Source of the DNA: Saliphagus infecundisoli
GTDB taxonomy: Archaea > Halobacteriota > Halobacteria > Halobacteriales > Natrialbaceae
Length of the DNA: 64,000 nucleotides
Direction: 5' to 3'
Assembly: GCF_020177375.1 (NCBI RefSeq)
Contig: NZ_JAIWHV010000001.1
Location: 372,001 to 436,000, forward strand
How positions within the stretch are numbered: position 1 is the stretch's first letter; every line of letters begins with the position of its first letter. Of the stretch, positions 26,342 to 34,363 are shown piece by piece. Position numbers and translations under genes: made by a program. The notes under the pieces are model-generated. The model was not told the origin of the DNA. It did not search any database and worked only from the letters and a program-made list of their open reading frames with translations.

Positions 26342-26608
26342 ATGGCGAAGGTCGCAGCCAAACTCAAGGTGATGCCGACCAGCCCCGAGGTCGACCTGGA
26401 CGCCCTCCAGGAGCGACTCGAGACCTCCCTTCCCGAGGGCGCGAAGATCAACGGCGTCGAACGCGAGGAGGTCGCCTTCGGCCTCGTCTCGCTTCACCCC
26501 ACCGTGATCGTCCCCGACGACGCCGGCGGCACCGAAACCGTCGAGGAGGAGTTCGCGGGCCTGGAGGACGTCGAGAGCGTCGAAGTCGAGAACGTCGGCC
26601 GAATCTAA
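26342..26608 (+). CDS. aef1B: Translation elongation factor 1-beta
   Basis: An 88-residue protein with the archaeal EF-1beta guanine-exchange fold: [20 protein letters not shown], a central [22 protein letters not shown], and a C-terminal [13 protein letters not shown] strand. It recharges aEF1A with GTP. It is transcribed with the zinc-ribbon gene, two bases apart. Confidence 0.93.
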   Translation: MAKVAAKLKVMPTSPEVDLDALQERLETSLPEGAKINGVEREEVAFGLVSLHPTVIVPDDAGGTETVEEEFAGLEDVESVEVENVGRI

Positions 26609-26727
26609 GCCGTTCTCGATCCGGACACCCATCAGTTTTGTAAACAATCGCGCTCTGTACCGTTGGGGAGGCTATCGGCTTCTGCGAACGAATCGAACAC
26701 CCTCGTTACGTAGAGGGGAGACGGCTA

Positions 26728-26877
26728 TCAGTACTCCTGCTGTGGGCGCTGCCGGTGTCGGTCTCCAAAAAACCGTTTCAATGCCAGCGTTGTTCCAGCG
26801 TATGACGCGACAACCACACCTACGAGTGACAACACCCCGAGGAAAATACTCGTACTGAGGAGCGCTTCTAATATCAT
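26728..26877 (-). CDS. 49-residue single-helix membrane protein
   Basis: A short frame from ATG 26877 to TGA 26730-26728. After MILEALLSTS it has one clear transmembrane helix (IFLGVLSLVGVVVASYAGTT) and then a basic, Gln-rich tail (LKRFFGDRHRQRPQQEY), so the N-terminus is probably outside. The surrounding 26609-26941 region is AT-rich. A TTAAATATGTTTAT stretch lies just upstream, though nearer the ATG than a leaderless TATA box usually is. No family recognised. It is much more protein-like than the overlapping 72-codon frame on the same strand. Confidence 0.5.
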   Translation of the reverse strand: MILEALLSTSIFLGVLSLVGVVVASYAGTTLALKRFFGDRHRQRPQQEY

Positions 26878-26941
26878 GGGAGATAAACATATTTAACCAA
26901 CAAAAGACTACTGGTCGTTTAGTTCACGGTTGGGACCGTCT

Positions 26942-28138
26942 CTACTCGAGCCCCGACTCGATCGCGCCCTCGAGGTCGGCGACCAGATCGTCGGCGTGTT
27001 CGATCCCGACCGAGACGCGGATGAGGGCGTCGCTGAGCCCGGCGGCAAGGCGCTCTTCGCGGGGGATCGCGGCGTGGGTCATCGGCGCGGGCTGTTCGAT
27101 GAGGCTCTCGACGCCGCCGAGACTCTCGGCGAGGGTGAACACCTCGGTCGCGGAGACGACCTCGCCCGCCTCTTCCAAGGTCGCGTCGAGTTCGAAGCTG
27201 AGCATCCCGCCGAAGTCGTCCATCTGCTCGGCGGCGAGGTCGTGGCCCGGGTGAGAGTCCAGGCCGGGGTAGTGGACCCGATCGACGTCGGGGTGAGAGT
27301 CGAGGAATTCGGCGACCCGGTGGGCGTTCTCGCAGTGGCGGTCCATCCGGACCGGGAGGGTCTTGGTGCCCCGGAGGACCAGGAAGGACTCGAAGGGACC
27401 CGGCGTCGCGCCCACGGAGTTCTGGTAGAAGCCGAACCGCTCGTCGAGGTCGGGGTCGTTCGTTACGAGCGCGCCGCCGACGACGTCGGAGTGGCCCCCG
27501 AGGTACTTCGTCAGCGAGTGCGAGACGATATCGGCCCCGAGATCGAGCGGCCGCTGCAGATAGGGGGTCGCGAACGTGTTGTCGATCGCACAGAGCGCGT
27601 CGTTCGCGTGGGCGATCTCCGCGGCGCCCTCGATGTCGGCGATCGACATGAGCGGGTTGGTGGGCGTCTCGAGCCAGAGCAGTTCGGTCTCCTCGCGGAA
27701 CGCGCCTTCGATCGCCTCCAGGTCGGTCATATCGACGAACGAGAACTCGAGGTCGTACTCCTCGTAGACCTGCGTAAAGAGGCGGTGGGTGCCGCCGTAG
27801 ACGTCGTTGCCGGTGACGACGTGATCGCCCGCCTCGAGGAGGTTACAGACGGTGTTGATCGAGGCCATCCCGCTGGCGAACGCGCGGCCGAAGTCGGCGT
27901 TCTCCAGGTCGGCGAGGTTCGCCTCCAGATCCGTCCGGGTCGGGTTCCCCGTTCGGGAGTATTCGTAGCCCCGATGGGCGCCGGGGGCGTCCTGTTCGTA
28001 CGTCGAGTTCGCGAAGATCGGCGTCATCAGCGCGCCGGTCTCGGGGTCGGGGGCCTGACCGGCGTGGACCGATCGGGTCTCGATCCGGAACCGCTCCGTG
28101 GGGCCGTCGCGTTCGGGGTCGGCGTCGTGGTCGTCCAT
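26942..28138 (-). CDS. Cystathionine gamma-synthase / gamma-lyase family enzyme
   Basis: A 398-residue Cys/Met-metabolism PLP enzyme: [11 protein letters not shown], the [15 protein letters not shown] signature, [10 protein letters not shown], the cofactor Asp in [15 protein letters not shown], the PLP lysine in [17 protein letters not shown], and C-terminal [18 protein letters not shown]. It catalyses gamma- or beta-replacement/elimination in methionine or cysteine synthesis; synthase and lyase cannot be separated by motif. A charged 20-residue N-terminal tail ([12 protein letters not shown]) precedes the fold. Confidence 0.88.
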   Translation of the reverse strand: MDDHDADPERDGPTERFRIETRSVHAGQAPDPETGALMTPIFANSTYEQDAPGAHRGYEYSRTGNPTRTDLEANLADLENADFGRAFASGMASINTVCNLLEAGDHVVTGNDVYGGTHRLFTQVYEEYDLEFSFVDMTDLEAIEGAFREETELLWLETPTNPLMSIADIEGAAEIAHANDALCAIDNTFATPYLQRPLDLGADIVSHSLTKYLGGHSDVVGGALVTNDPDLDERFGFYQNSVGATPGPFESFLVLRGTKTLPVRMDRHCENAHRVAEFLDSHPDVDRVHYPGLDSHPGHDLAAEQMDDFGGMLSFELDATLEEAGEVVSATEVFTLAESLGGVESLIEQPAPMTHAAIPREERLAAGLSDALIRVSVGIEHADDLVADLEGAIESGLE

Positions 28139-28169
28139 ACCGGGCCGAGGCAGCGGAGGTAGGTTATCC

Positions 28170-28715
28170 TTACCCCTTCTCCCACTCCTCGCGGCCCAAC
28201 CCGTAGACCGCACAGTCGACGTGTGCGCCGTCGACGTACATGAACCCGCGGAGGACGCCCTCCTGGGTGAAGCCGAGCGACTCCAGCAGCCCGCGGGAGG
28301 CGTCGTTGGGCGCGTACGCCCGCGCGCTCACCACGGGGGTGTCGTACGTTCGGAAGGCGTACCCGACGGCCAGGGAGACGGCTTCTTTCCCGTAGCCCTC
28401 GCCGTGGACCTCCGGGACGAGCCAGTAGGTCAGTTCGGGGCGCTTCCAGCCGGCGTCCTCGACCGTGACCGCGCCGATCGGCCGGGTGTCCCCTTCAGGC
28501 TGGCCGGGACCGGCGTCGGAGTCGTCGAGACAGACCAGAAACCGGTCGGCCTCGTCCTCGAGCGACGCTTCGATCTCCTCGCGACTCCGGAGACGGGCGC
28601 CCATCGGGTACCTGATCTCGGGGTTTGCGGACCCGCGCTGGAGGAAGTCCCTGTCCTCGCGTTCGACCGTCCGGAGGGTGACCCGGTCGCCGACGGCGGC
28701 GCGTGCTCCCGGCAT
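28170..28715 (-). CDS. GNAT family N-acetyltransferase
   Basis: A 181-residue GNAT of the RimJ/RimL-like type: VTLRTVEREDRDFLQRG, RPIGAVTVEDAGWKRPELTYWLVPEVHGEGYGKEA (the R/Q-x-x-G-x-G/A acetyl-CoA loop as HGEGYG), and APNDASRGLLESLGFTQEGVLRG near the end. It may acetylate protein N-termini or small molecules. It is downstream of the L21e promoter region on the opposite strand and 31 bases before the next minus gene. Confidence 0.82.
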   Translation of the reverse strand: MPGARAAVGDRVTLRTVEREDRDFLQRGSANPEIRYPMGARLRSREEIEASLEDEADRFLVCLDDSDAGPGQPEGDTRPIGAVTVEDAGWKRPELTYWLVPEVHGEGYGKEAVSLAVGYAFRTYDTPVVSARAYAPNDASRGLLESLGFTQEGVLRGFMYVDGAHVDCAVYGLGREEWEKG

Positions 28716-28806
28716 GTCGACACCGACTCGAGGCCCGGGGATAAGCGTGGTCCCGGTCAGGGACGGACCCGCACGCCCATCGCCCGCGACGCCCGTGGAA
28801 CGTGTC

Positions 28807-28814
28807 TTTTATAG
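28807..28814 (+). promoter_or_regulatory. TATA box of the rpl21e-rpoF operon
   Basis: TTTTATAG at 28807-28814 is centred about 34 bases before the rpl21e ATG (28845) and is a strong haloarchaeal TATA match. Confidence 0.6.
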
Positions 28815-28844
28815 TCGTTACCGGATAAGAGGGGGCCAACGACC

Positions 28845-29171
28845 ATGCCCCACTCCGACGGACCCCGCCAAGGAACCAGGGAAACGCTCTCGAACGACCC
28901 CCGCGACCGGGGGACCTCGCCGCCACAGCGCGCGATCCAGGAGTACGAGGTCGGCCAGAAGGTCCACCTCAAGATCGATCCCAGCGTCCCCGACGGCCGC
29001 TACCACCCCCGCTTCGACGGCCAGACCGGCGAGGTCCTCGGCAAGCAAGGGAAGTCGTTCAAGGTCTCGATCACCGACGGCGGCAAGGAGAAGACCCTGA
29101 TCGTCTCGGCGGCCCACCTCCGGGGACAGGATCCCGACGCGGTGAGCCTCCAGAGCCAGGACCAGGAATGA
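28845..29171 (+). CDS. rpl21e: 50S ribosomal protein L21e
   Basis: A 108-residue L21e: the conserved [22 protein letters not shown]-terminus, [29 protein letters not shown], and a [17 protein letters not shown] strand pair. It belongs to the large subunit of archaeal and eukaryotic ribosomes. The stop overlaps the rpoF ATG by four bases, the usual archaeal pairing. Confidence 0.95.
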   Translation: MPHSDGPRQGTRETLSNDPRDRGTSPPQRAIQEYEVGQKVHLKIDPSVPDGRYHPRFDGQTGEVLGKQGKSFKVSITDGGKEKTLIVSAAHLRGQDPDAVSLQSQDQE

Positions 29172-29524
29172 CGATCTTCAAGGAGATCAGAAGCGAGGAG
29201 TACCTCACCATCCCCGAGACCAAGGAACTGCTCGCCGACCTCGAGGCCGAACGCTCCGTAGACGAGGACCGCGAACTCCCCTACGAACTGGCCCGAGCCA
29301 TCGAACACGCCAACCGGTTTTCGGTCCTCTCGCCCGAGGAGTCCCGCGAACTCGTCTCCGAGCTTCGCGACATAGAGAAGGTCGACGAGCCGACGGCCTA
29401 CAAGATCGCGAACCTGCTTCCACGCGACCGCGACGAGCTCCGATCCGTCTACGCCCAGCAGCGCTACACCCTCTCGGGTGACGAACTGGACGAGATCCTG
29501 AACGTCGTCACCCGGTACGCGTAG
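29168..29524 (+). CDS. rpoF: DNA-directed RNA polymerase subunit F (Rpo4)
   Basis: A 118-residue Rpo4 protein: [40 protein letters not shown], and a C-terminal HRDC-like part ([29 protein letters not shown]) found in archaeal/eukaryotic Rpb4. With Rpo7 it forms the polymerase stalk. It is translationally coupled to rpl21e. Confidence 0.93.
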   Translation: MTIFKEIRSEEYLTIPETKELLADLEAERSVDEDRELPYELARAIEHANRFSVLSPEESRELVSELRDIEKVDEPTAYKIANLLPRDRDELRSVYAQQRYTLSGDELDEILNVVTRYA

Positions 29525-29540
29525 GCGGGCCGGCAGACTC

Positions 29541-29548
29541 TTTAAGTA
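29541..29548 (+). promoter_or_regulatory. TATA-like box of the DUF655 gene
   Basis: TTTAAGTA at 29541-29548 is centred 27 bases before the ATG at 29572, so the DUF655 gene can be transcribed separately as a leaderless mRNA. Confidence 0.6.
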
Positions 29549-29571
29549 GACGGTCGCCGTATCCGCGGGCA

Positions 29572-30153
29572 ATGACCGACGCCGAGAGCGACGAGCCGAC
29601 CGTACGTCACGCCGTCGTGTTGGACTACCTCCCCCACGGCCTCTCCGACGACGGCCGTCCCCAGTACCAGAAGTCGCCCGCGGGGTACGCCCTCGGCCTC
29701 GAGAACTTCCGGCTCTACGAGGTCGCCTTCGACGAGGACGAGCGGCTCACGATCGGGACCCGGGTCGTCGTCGAGCCGGCCGAGGAGCGGGACGTGGTCG
29801 TCGATTTCCGAGAGGTCACGTACGACGACCTGACCTCGGGAGCCGAGTCCGAACTCGAGTACGTCGTCGCCGACCTGGTCGAGGAGGAAGAAGAGCGGTT
29901 CGTCGGCTTCTACAACGACGCCCAGCCGATCACGCTCCGGCTCCACCAGCTCAACCTCCTCCCGGGGATCGGGAAGAAACTGCGCAACTCGATCCTCGAC
30001 GAACGAAAGCGCAAGCCCTTCGAGAGCTTCGAGGAGTTAGAGGAGCGGGTCTCGGGCCTCCACGACCCCGCCGAGGTGTTAGTCGAGCGGATCCTCGAGG
30101 AACTGCGCGACGAGGACCTGAAGTACAAGACGTTCGTCGGTCGGGAGGCATAG
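29572..30153 (+). CDS. DUF655 family nucleic-acid-binding-like protein
   Basis: A 193-residue DUF655 protein: N-terminal HAVVLDYLPHGLSDDGRP, a middle OB-like region (GTRVVVEPAEERDVVVDFREV), and a C-terminal helix-hairpin-helix (LHQLNLLPGIGKKLRNSILDERKRKPFESFEEL). DUF655 is an archaeal family near transcription and translation genes, thought to bind RNA or DNA. In other haloarchaea the 16S rRNA dimethyltransferase ksgA follows; here the next gene is rpl11 on the other strand. Confidence 0.88.
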   Translation: MTDAESDEPTVRHAVVLDYLPHGLSDDGRPQYQKSPAGYALGLENFRLYEVAFDEDERLTIGTRVVVEPAEERDVVVDFREVTYDDLTSGAESELEYVVADLVEEEEERFVGFYNDAQPITLRLHQLNLLPGIGKKLRNSILDERKRKPFESFEELEERVSGLHDPAEVLVERILEELRDEDLKYKTFVGREA

Positions 30154-30214
30154 GGGTCGCGGCGCCGTCGGTGAGGCTACTCTCGAGGCCGGGTCCGGGA
30201 AAAACGGGAGCCGA

Positions 30215-30691
30215 TCAGGCCGCGAGCCGGTCGTCGTACTCGCCCGCGTCCACTTTCGCTTTGAACTCGCGGGCGTCCTCGCCCTCGATGGTGACGCCCA
30301 GCGAGGCACAGGTGCCGACGACCTCCTTGGCGGCGTTTTTCGTGTCGTAGGCGAGCAGGTCGGGTCGTTTCTGCTCGGCGATCGTCTTCACCTGCTCGAT
30401 CGAGAGGTCGGCGACGAACTCCTTTTGGGGCTCGCCGCTGCCCGTCTCGAAGCCGGCTTCGTCCTTGATCAGCGCCGCCGTCGGCGGGACACCGACCTCG
30501 ATCTCGAAGGAGCCGTCGTCCTCGTAGGTGACGGTGACGGGCACCTCGGTGCCGTCGAACGCTTCGGTCTGGTCGTTGATCTCGCCGACGACCGCCTGGA
30601 CGTCGACGGGCGTCGGTCCGAGCTCGGGGCCGAGCGGCGGGCCAGGGTTGGCCTGGCCACCCGGGACGAGCACTTCGATGGTTCCAGCCAT
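30215..30691 (-). CDS. rpl11: 50S ribosomal protein L11
   Basis: A 158-residue L11: VLVPGGQANPGPPLGPELGPTPV, the Pro-rich hinge, and the rRNA-binding C-terminal domain (KEFVADLSIEQVKTIAEQKRPDLLAYDTKNAAKEVVGTCASLGVTIEG). It forms the GTPase-associated centre. The ATG at 30691 has a CCCTTAAC-type box about 28 bases upstream. It converges with the DUF655 gene, with a 61-base gap. Confidence 0.95.
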   Translation of the reverse strand: MAGTIEVLVPGGQANPGPPLGPELGPTPVDVQAVVGEINDQTEAFDGTEVPVTVTYEDDGSFEIEVGVPPTAALIKDEAGFETGSGEPQKEFVADLSIEQVKTIAEQKRPDLLAYDTKNAAKEVVGTCASLGVTIEGEDAREFKAKVDAGEYDDRLAA

Positions 30692-30909
30692 ATCCCAACG
30701 AACCGCCGCGCGCGTGTTAAGGGTTGCTTTTTCGGGCAGTTCGACGGCCTCGTGTGGCGGCGACTCCGACGGATCACCCGCCGGCCGCTGTCGCCGACGG
30801 GTTCCTCCTCACGCCGCGATCGCCGTGGAGACGTCCCCGCCGTCCTCTCGGATGCCGGACGAACCCGACCGAACACGGAGAGCCCCTACGGATCGGGTCG
30901 AACCCGCGG

Positions 30910-31095
30910 CTAGCTGTCCGAGATCGGGTTGAACGATCCGTTGATGTCCCACTCGTGGATGCAATGTGGGTTTCCCGCCCGCCGTTCCCCCTCGACTCGA
31001 CCGATCTGCCAGGCCCCGAGGTCGCCGTCCCAGCGCTCGAGGCGACCACAGAGTTCGCATTCCCGGGCGGTAGGCCGGTTTACGCGCACGCTCAT
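30910..31095 (-). CDS. HEWD family small protein
   Basis: A 61-residue protein with a CELC knuckle near the N-terminus, a WQIG segment, and NPHCIHEWDINGSFNP near the end. The HEWD motif names this small haloarchaeal family; the cysteines suggest one zinc site. Function unknown. A TTATGA box at about 31121-31126 lies 26-31 bases before the ATG at 31095, so it probably has its own leaderless promoter. Confidence 0.82.
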   Translation of the reverse strand: MSVRVNRPTARECELCGRLERWDGDLGAWQIGRVEGERRAGNPHCIHEWDINGSFNPISDS

Positions 31096-31119
31096 TGGTG
31101 GAGGTAGGCGGCCCCACCC

Positions 31120-31245
31120 TCATAACGGTGTCCGTGTGCGGCAATCTCTGCCACGATCGTTCACGATCGTTGTGGCGGGATCGCCGGAGACCCACTCGTC
31201 GTGTTGGATGCACAGGATGCACAATCCGAAGGGCGCCGGAGGCAC
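31120..31245 (-). CDS. Possible 41-residue zinc-knuckle mini-protein
   Basis: A GTG at 31245 opens a 41-residue frame whose core reads FGLCILCIQHDEWVSGDP, with a CxxC knuckle made by two tandem 9-base repeats (31206-31223). The first 24 codons have GC-rich third positions; the last third does not, and a second cysteine pair is absent. I see no clear promoter or ribosome-binding site. It may be a real micro-protein, a decayed one, or chance. Confidence 0.3.
   Translation of the reverse strand: MPPAPFGLCILCIQHDEWVSGDPATTIVNDRGRDCRTRTPL
31152..31171. repeat. Tandem palindromic decamer (CACGATCGTT x2)
   Basis: CACGATCGTT occurs at 31152-31161 and again at 31162-31171. Each copy holds the perfect palindrome ACGATCGT, and the two centres are ten bases apart, about one DNA turn. 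The whole is flanked by CCA and TGTGG. It lies 57 bases before the HEWD start, upstream of its TATA-like box, so it could be an operator. Confidence 0.55.
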
Positions 31246-31288
31246 GCATCCGCTAATAGCCGCCGTGTTCCCGATGATTCCGGCAGCG

Positions 31289-31933
31289 TTACCGGCTCCG
31301 ACGCCCCTTGGTCTGGCGGTAGTCGCCGGCCATCAGCGCCGAAAACTCCTCGACCCACTCCTGGGTCCGGTCGTCGCTTTGGTCGGCGGGGTCGACCATC
31401 GGAACCAGTTCGAACCCGCGCCCGCGGATCGCCCGCCCGTGATCCGCGACGATATCGAGGTCGGAGGCGGGCGTCGTCGTGTACTCCTCGCCGAGTTCCG
31501 CCAGGGCGCGTTCGCCGATCGGAACCAGGATCTCGGGGTTTATCATCCTGATCTCGGCGTTGAGGTAGGGTTCGCAGGTCGAAATCTCCTCGTCGGTCGG
31601 CGCCCGGTCGGGGTGGCGACACCGGGTCAGGTTCGTGACGAAGGCGTTTACGATCTCGGGGCGTTCGGGATCGGAGTCGGCGACCAGAAGCCCCAGCCGT
31701 CGGAGGATCGACTGGAGCTTCTCGCCCCGCTCGTCGCCGTCCTCGCCGCCCGGGAAGGGCACGCCGATCTCGTCGGCGCCGGGACCGGGGCGCTCGCCGA
31801 CGAACAGGAAGTCCGCGCCGACGTCGCCGTAGCCGTGGACGACCTGGCTCCGGCTCTCGACGAGCGCGGGGCAGTTCGGACACTCCTCGTCCATCCCGAA
31901 GGGGTTCTCCCGGGTCTCCTGGTTCGCGTCCAC
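31289..31933 (-). CDS. Uracil-DNA glycosylase, family 4 (Fe-S type)
   Basis: A 214-residue enzyme: the CPNC pair at the N-terminus plus NLTRCRHPDRAPTDEEISTC gives the four cysteines of the family 4 iron-sulfur cluster. VGERPGPGADEIGVPFPG is the active-site motif A, and VNAFVTNLTRCR plus PEILVPIGERAL continue the fold. It removes uracil from DNA in the first step of base-excision repair. The GTG at 31933 gives the natural N-terminus. The C-terminus is longer than in bacterial homologues. Confidence 0.87.
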   Translation of the reverse strand: MDANQETRENPFGMDEECPNCPALVESRSQVVHGYGDVGADFLFVGERPGPGADEIGVPFPGGEDGDERGEKLQSILRRLGLLVADSDPERPEIVNAFVTNLTRCRHPDRAPTDEEISTCEPYLNAEIRMINPEILVPIGERALAELGEEYTTTPASDLDIVADHGRAIRGRGFELVPMVDPADQSDDRTQEWVEEFSALMAGDYRQTKGRRSR

Positions 31934-31970
31934 GGGCGGGGTTCGGGCGAGAGCTACAAAAACGGCGCGC

Positions 31971-32459
31971 TCACGCCCGCCGGGCGAACAGCAAGGCGAG
32001 AACGCAGCCACAGAGTAAGAGGACGGCAAACGCCGGGAGGGCGACCGAAAGCGATCGAGAAAGGCCGTAGGCGATCCCGACGCTGAACGCGCCGACGGCC
32101 CCGCTCGCGGCCGCGTGGTGGAGTTCGAGCCGGAGCGCGTCGGCCTCCCGGCCGAGCTGGACCCCCAGCGTGATCGATCGCCGGCCGGCGTCCCACGCGA
32201 GGACCGCACAGAGGGACCCCAGGAGGACGGGCTCGGTCGGCGTGCCGGCGATCGCCCCGGCGGCGATCGCGACCACGAACGCCCCGAACCCGACGCCCGG
32301 GAGCGACCGCGAGCGCCGGTACAGCCCCGCGGCCACGCAGGCCGTTCCAAGGAGAGCCGCCAGAGACGCCACCGGGTGCCAGGTCGTCGCCAGAACCGTG
32401 AGGAGGGCGCTCGAGCCGAGCGCGATCGCCGCGCTCGCCCGCGTCGGCCGCCCGGTCAT
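31971..32459 (-). CDS. DUF7519-like haloarchaeal membrane protein
   Basis: A 162-residue membrane protein with five or six helices (AAIALGSSALLTVLATTWHPVAS; GAFVVAIAAGAIAGTP; VALPAFAVLLLCGCVLALLFARRA). Its ATG overlaps the end of the DUF58 gene by four bases. I assign it to the DUF7519-type family mainly because that family sits at this place in haloarchaeal DUF58 clusters. The function is unknown. Confidence 0.6.
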   Translation of the reverse strand: MTGRPTRASAAIALGSSALLTVLATTWHPVASLAALLGTACVAAGLYRRSRSLPGVGFGAFVVAIAAGAIAGTPTEPVLLGSLCAVLAWDAGRRSITLGVQLGREADALRLELHHAAASGAVGAFSVGIAYGLSRSLSVALPAFAVLLLCGCVLALLFARRA

Positions 32460-34363
32460 CTCGACCACCGGGTCGTGGCCCGCCGGAGGGCGGTCTCCAG
32501 GGGGTCGTCGGCTCCCCAATCGACGACCCGAACCCCCGCGCGCCGGAGGTCGTACAGCCGGACGCGGCGCTCCAGGTCGGCGACCCGTCCGCCGGGGGTC
32601 GAACTTCCTGTGGAATCCGGACTGAGCACCGTCACCGGGTAGCCGTAGGCGTCGAGCGACCGCGCGAGGCGGGCCGCCTCGGCGTCCCGGAGCGGCGAGA
32701 CGAACAGGACCTGGGCGGCGGGGGTCCGGGCTCGAAACGACTCGAGCCACTCGCGGGTGTCACAGTAGTCCTCGGGCGGGCGCTGGCCGAAGGCGGGATG
32801 GGTCGAAAGCGCCTCCTCGAGCCGTGGCCCGGTCTCGCCCGCGGCGCTCGGCGCGAGCCAGCAGGGCGTCGGCGAGAGCCCGGCCAGCCCGACGGCGTGG
32901 CCCTCGGCGAGCAGCGCCGGGAGGAGCCGGGCCGTCGCGGCCACGCCCCGATCGCACGCCGGCTCACCCCCCTTCGGCGCAGCGTACGCCGGAGTCCGGC
33001 AGTCGACGACGGCGACGACCGTGGTCGCGCGCTCCTCGCGGAAGGCGACCGTCGAGAGTTCTCGAGTCCGAGCGAGGCGCCGCCAGTCGATTCTGGCCAT
33101 CGGATCGCCCCGACGATACTCCCTGGTCGAGTGGAACTCGATGCCGTCGCCGCCCGCCTCCGTCGGGAGCGCCCCGACGAACCGCGTCACCGCCGGCTGG
33201 AGCGAGAGCTCGGCCGCCGCCGCGGACTCCGGCCGGCAGACGAGTTCGGTCTCGGCCGGCACGGTCAGGTCGTGTTCGACCGTCTCGGCCGCGTCGCGGG
33301 CGAGCACCCGGACCGGGCCGAACCCGTGGCGCCCGCGCCGGGCCCGCACCGTGTACGCGAGCGTCGTCTCGCCTCCGGCGGGCAGCGGGGTGCCCCGGCG
33401 GGGCGAGCCCGCGACGACCTCCAGAGTCTCGGGGACGCCGTCGATCAGCCGCACGTCGGGGAGGGGGGCCTCGCCCTCGTTTCGGACCGTGAGGGTGACC
33501 GTCAGCTCCTCGCCCGCAGCGGGCTCCTCGGGATCGACCGATCGCGTCGCCGAGAGCTGCGGGACGCCCCCAAGCTCGCTGCGGGCGTAGGCCGCGTAGC
33601 CGACACCCGCCGCGGCGACCAGGGCGAGCGCCGGCTCTCCGACGGCGACCCCGCCGCCGAGGCCGACGAGCGCGAGCGCGCTCACCCCGTGCCATCGGTC
33701 GGTCGCCCTGACCGTCGCTTCCGCCGGCTCGACGGTGTACCCCGCCGGCTCCGGCTCCCGCGGTCGGAGCCGGTCGAGCAGCCGGCGCCCGATCCCCGCC
33801 GCCGGCTCCCGCGAGGGTATCCGGCCGGTCGCCCGGACGAGTTCGTCGATCGTCCGTTCGACCGCCTCGCGGACATCGCTCGCGCCGTCGCGGATCGCCC
33901 TGGCGTCGGCCAGGTCGTCGGACGCGTGGCCGAGGAAGGCGGCCGCGACGGGGTCGTCGGTCCACGACCTGCTCTCGAGGCGCTCCGTGGCTTCGGCCGG
34001 CGTGAGCCGCCCGTGGGCGACGAGGGTCTCGACCGCGACCTCCCGCAGCCGTCCGTGGAGGCGCTTCAGCGCGTAGGAGGTCCGGCCGCGCTCGATGGCG
34101 GCGTCCGCGAGCAACGAGTCGACGCGCTCGCCCGGCGTCTCGACCGGGGCCCGGCGTTCGGGCGTCGGGAGCGACGGCCGCTCGGTCTCGCGGCCGATCC
34201 GCCGGACGAACAGGAGGGGGATCCCGACGCCGACCGCGAGGAACAGAAAGACCAGGGCGGTCCCCGCGGGGGGAGTCGGATCGACGTAGCGAGGCCCGAG
34301 GAGTCCGGCGAGGCCGAGCGCGGCGGCGATCCCCACCGCGACCGAAAACCGGCACCGGCTCAC
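32456..34363 (-). CDS. DUF58 domain protein with extended N-terminal membrane/helical region
   Basis: A 635-residue protein. Two helices open it (residues about 5-55), then a helical region of about 120 residues (VDSLLADAAIERGRTSYALKRL...VAAAFLGHASDDLADARAI) and a second membrane pair (about 215-255). Next comes a beta domain (LTVTLTVRNEGEAPLPDVRL). The C-terminal DUF58/vWA-like part has REYRRGDPMARIDWRRLAR and VVAVVDCR. DUF58 proteins usually work with MoxR ATPases as chaperone-like systems, but none is encoded here. The N-terminal part may be a fused DUF7269-like protein, normally a separate gene; that is a tentative reading. Confidence 0.8.
   Translation of the reverse strand: MSRCRFSVAVGIAAALGLAGLLGPRYVDPTPPAGTALVFLFLAVGVGIPLLFVRRIGRETERPSLPTPERRAPVETPGERVDSLLADAAIERGRTSYALKRLHGRLREVAVETLVAHGRLTPAEATERLESRSWTDDPVAAAFLGHASDDLADARAIRDGASDVREAVERTIDELVRATGRIPSREPAAGIGRRLLDRLRPREPEPAGYTVEPAEATVRATDRWHGVSALALVGLGGGVAVGEPALALVAAAGVGYAAYARSELGGVPQLSATRSVDPEEPAAGEELTVTLTVRNEGEAPLPDVRLIDGVPETLEVVAGSPRRGTPLPAGGETTLAYTVRARRGRHGFGPVRVLARDAAETVEHDLTVPAETELVCRPESAAAAELSLQPAVTRFVGALPTEAGGDGIEFHSTREYRRGDPMARIDWRRLARTRELSTVAFREERATTVVAVVDCRTPAYAAPKGGEPACDRGVAATARLLPALLAEGHAVGLAGLSPTPCWLAPSAAGETGPRLEEALSTHPAFGQRPPEDYCDTREWLESFRARTPAAQVLFVSPLRDAEAARLARSLDAYGYPVTVLSPDSTGSSTPGGRVADLERRVRLYDLRRAGVRVVDWGADDPLETALRRATTRWSR

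Noticed and set aside
26672-26890. 72-codon frame on the minus strand
   Set aside because: Its composition is random-looking (many Arg, Cys, Trp), while an overlapping 49-codon frame gives a clean membrane helix.
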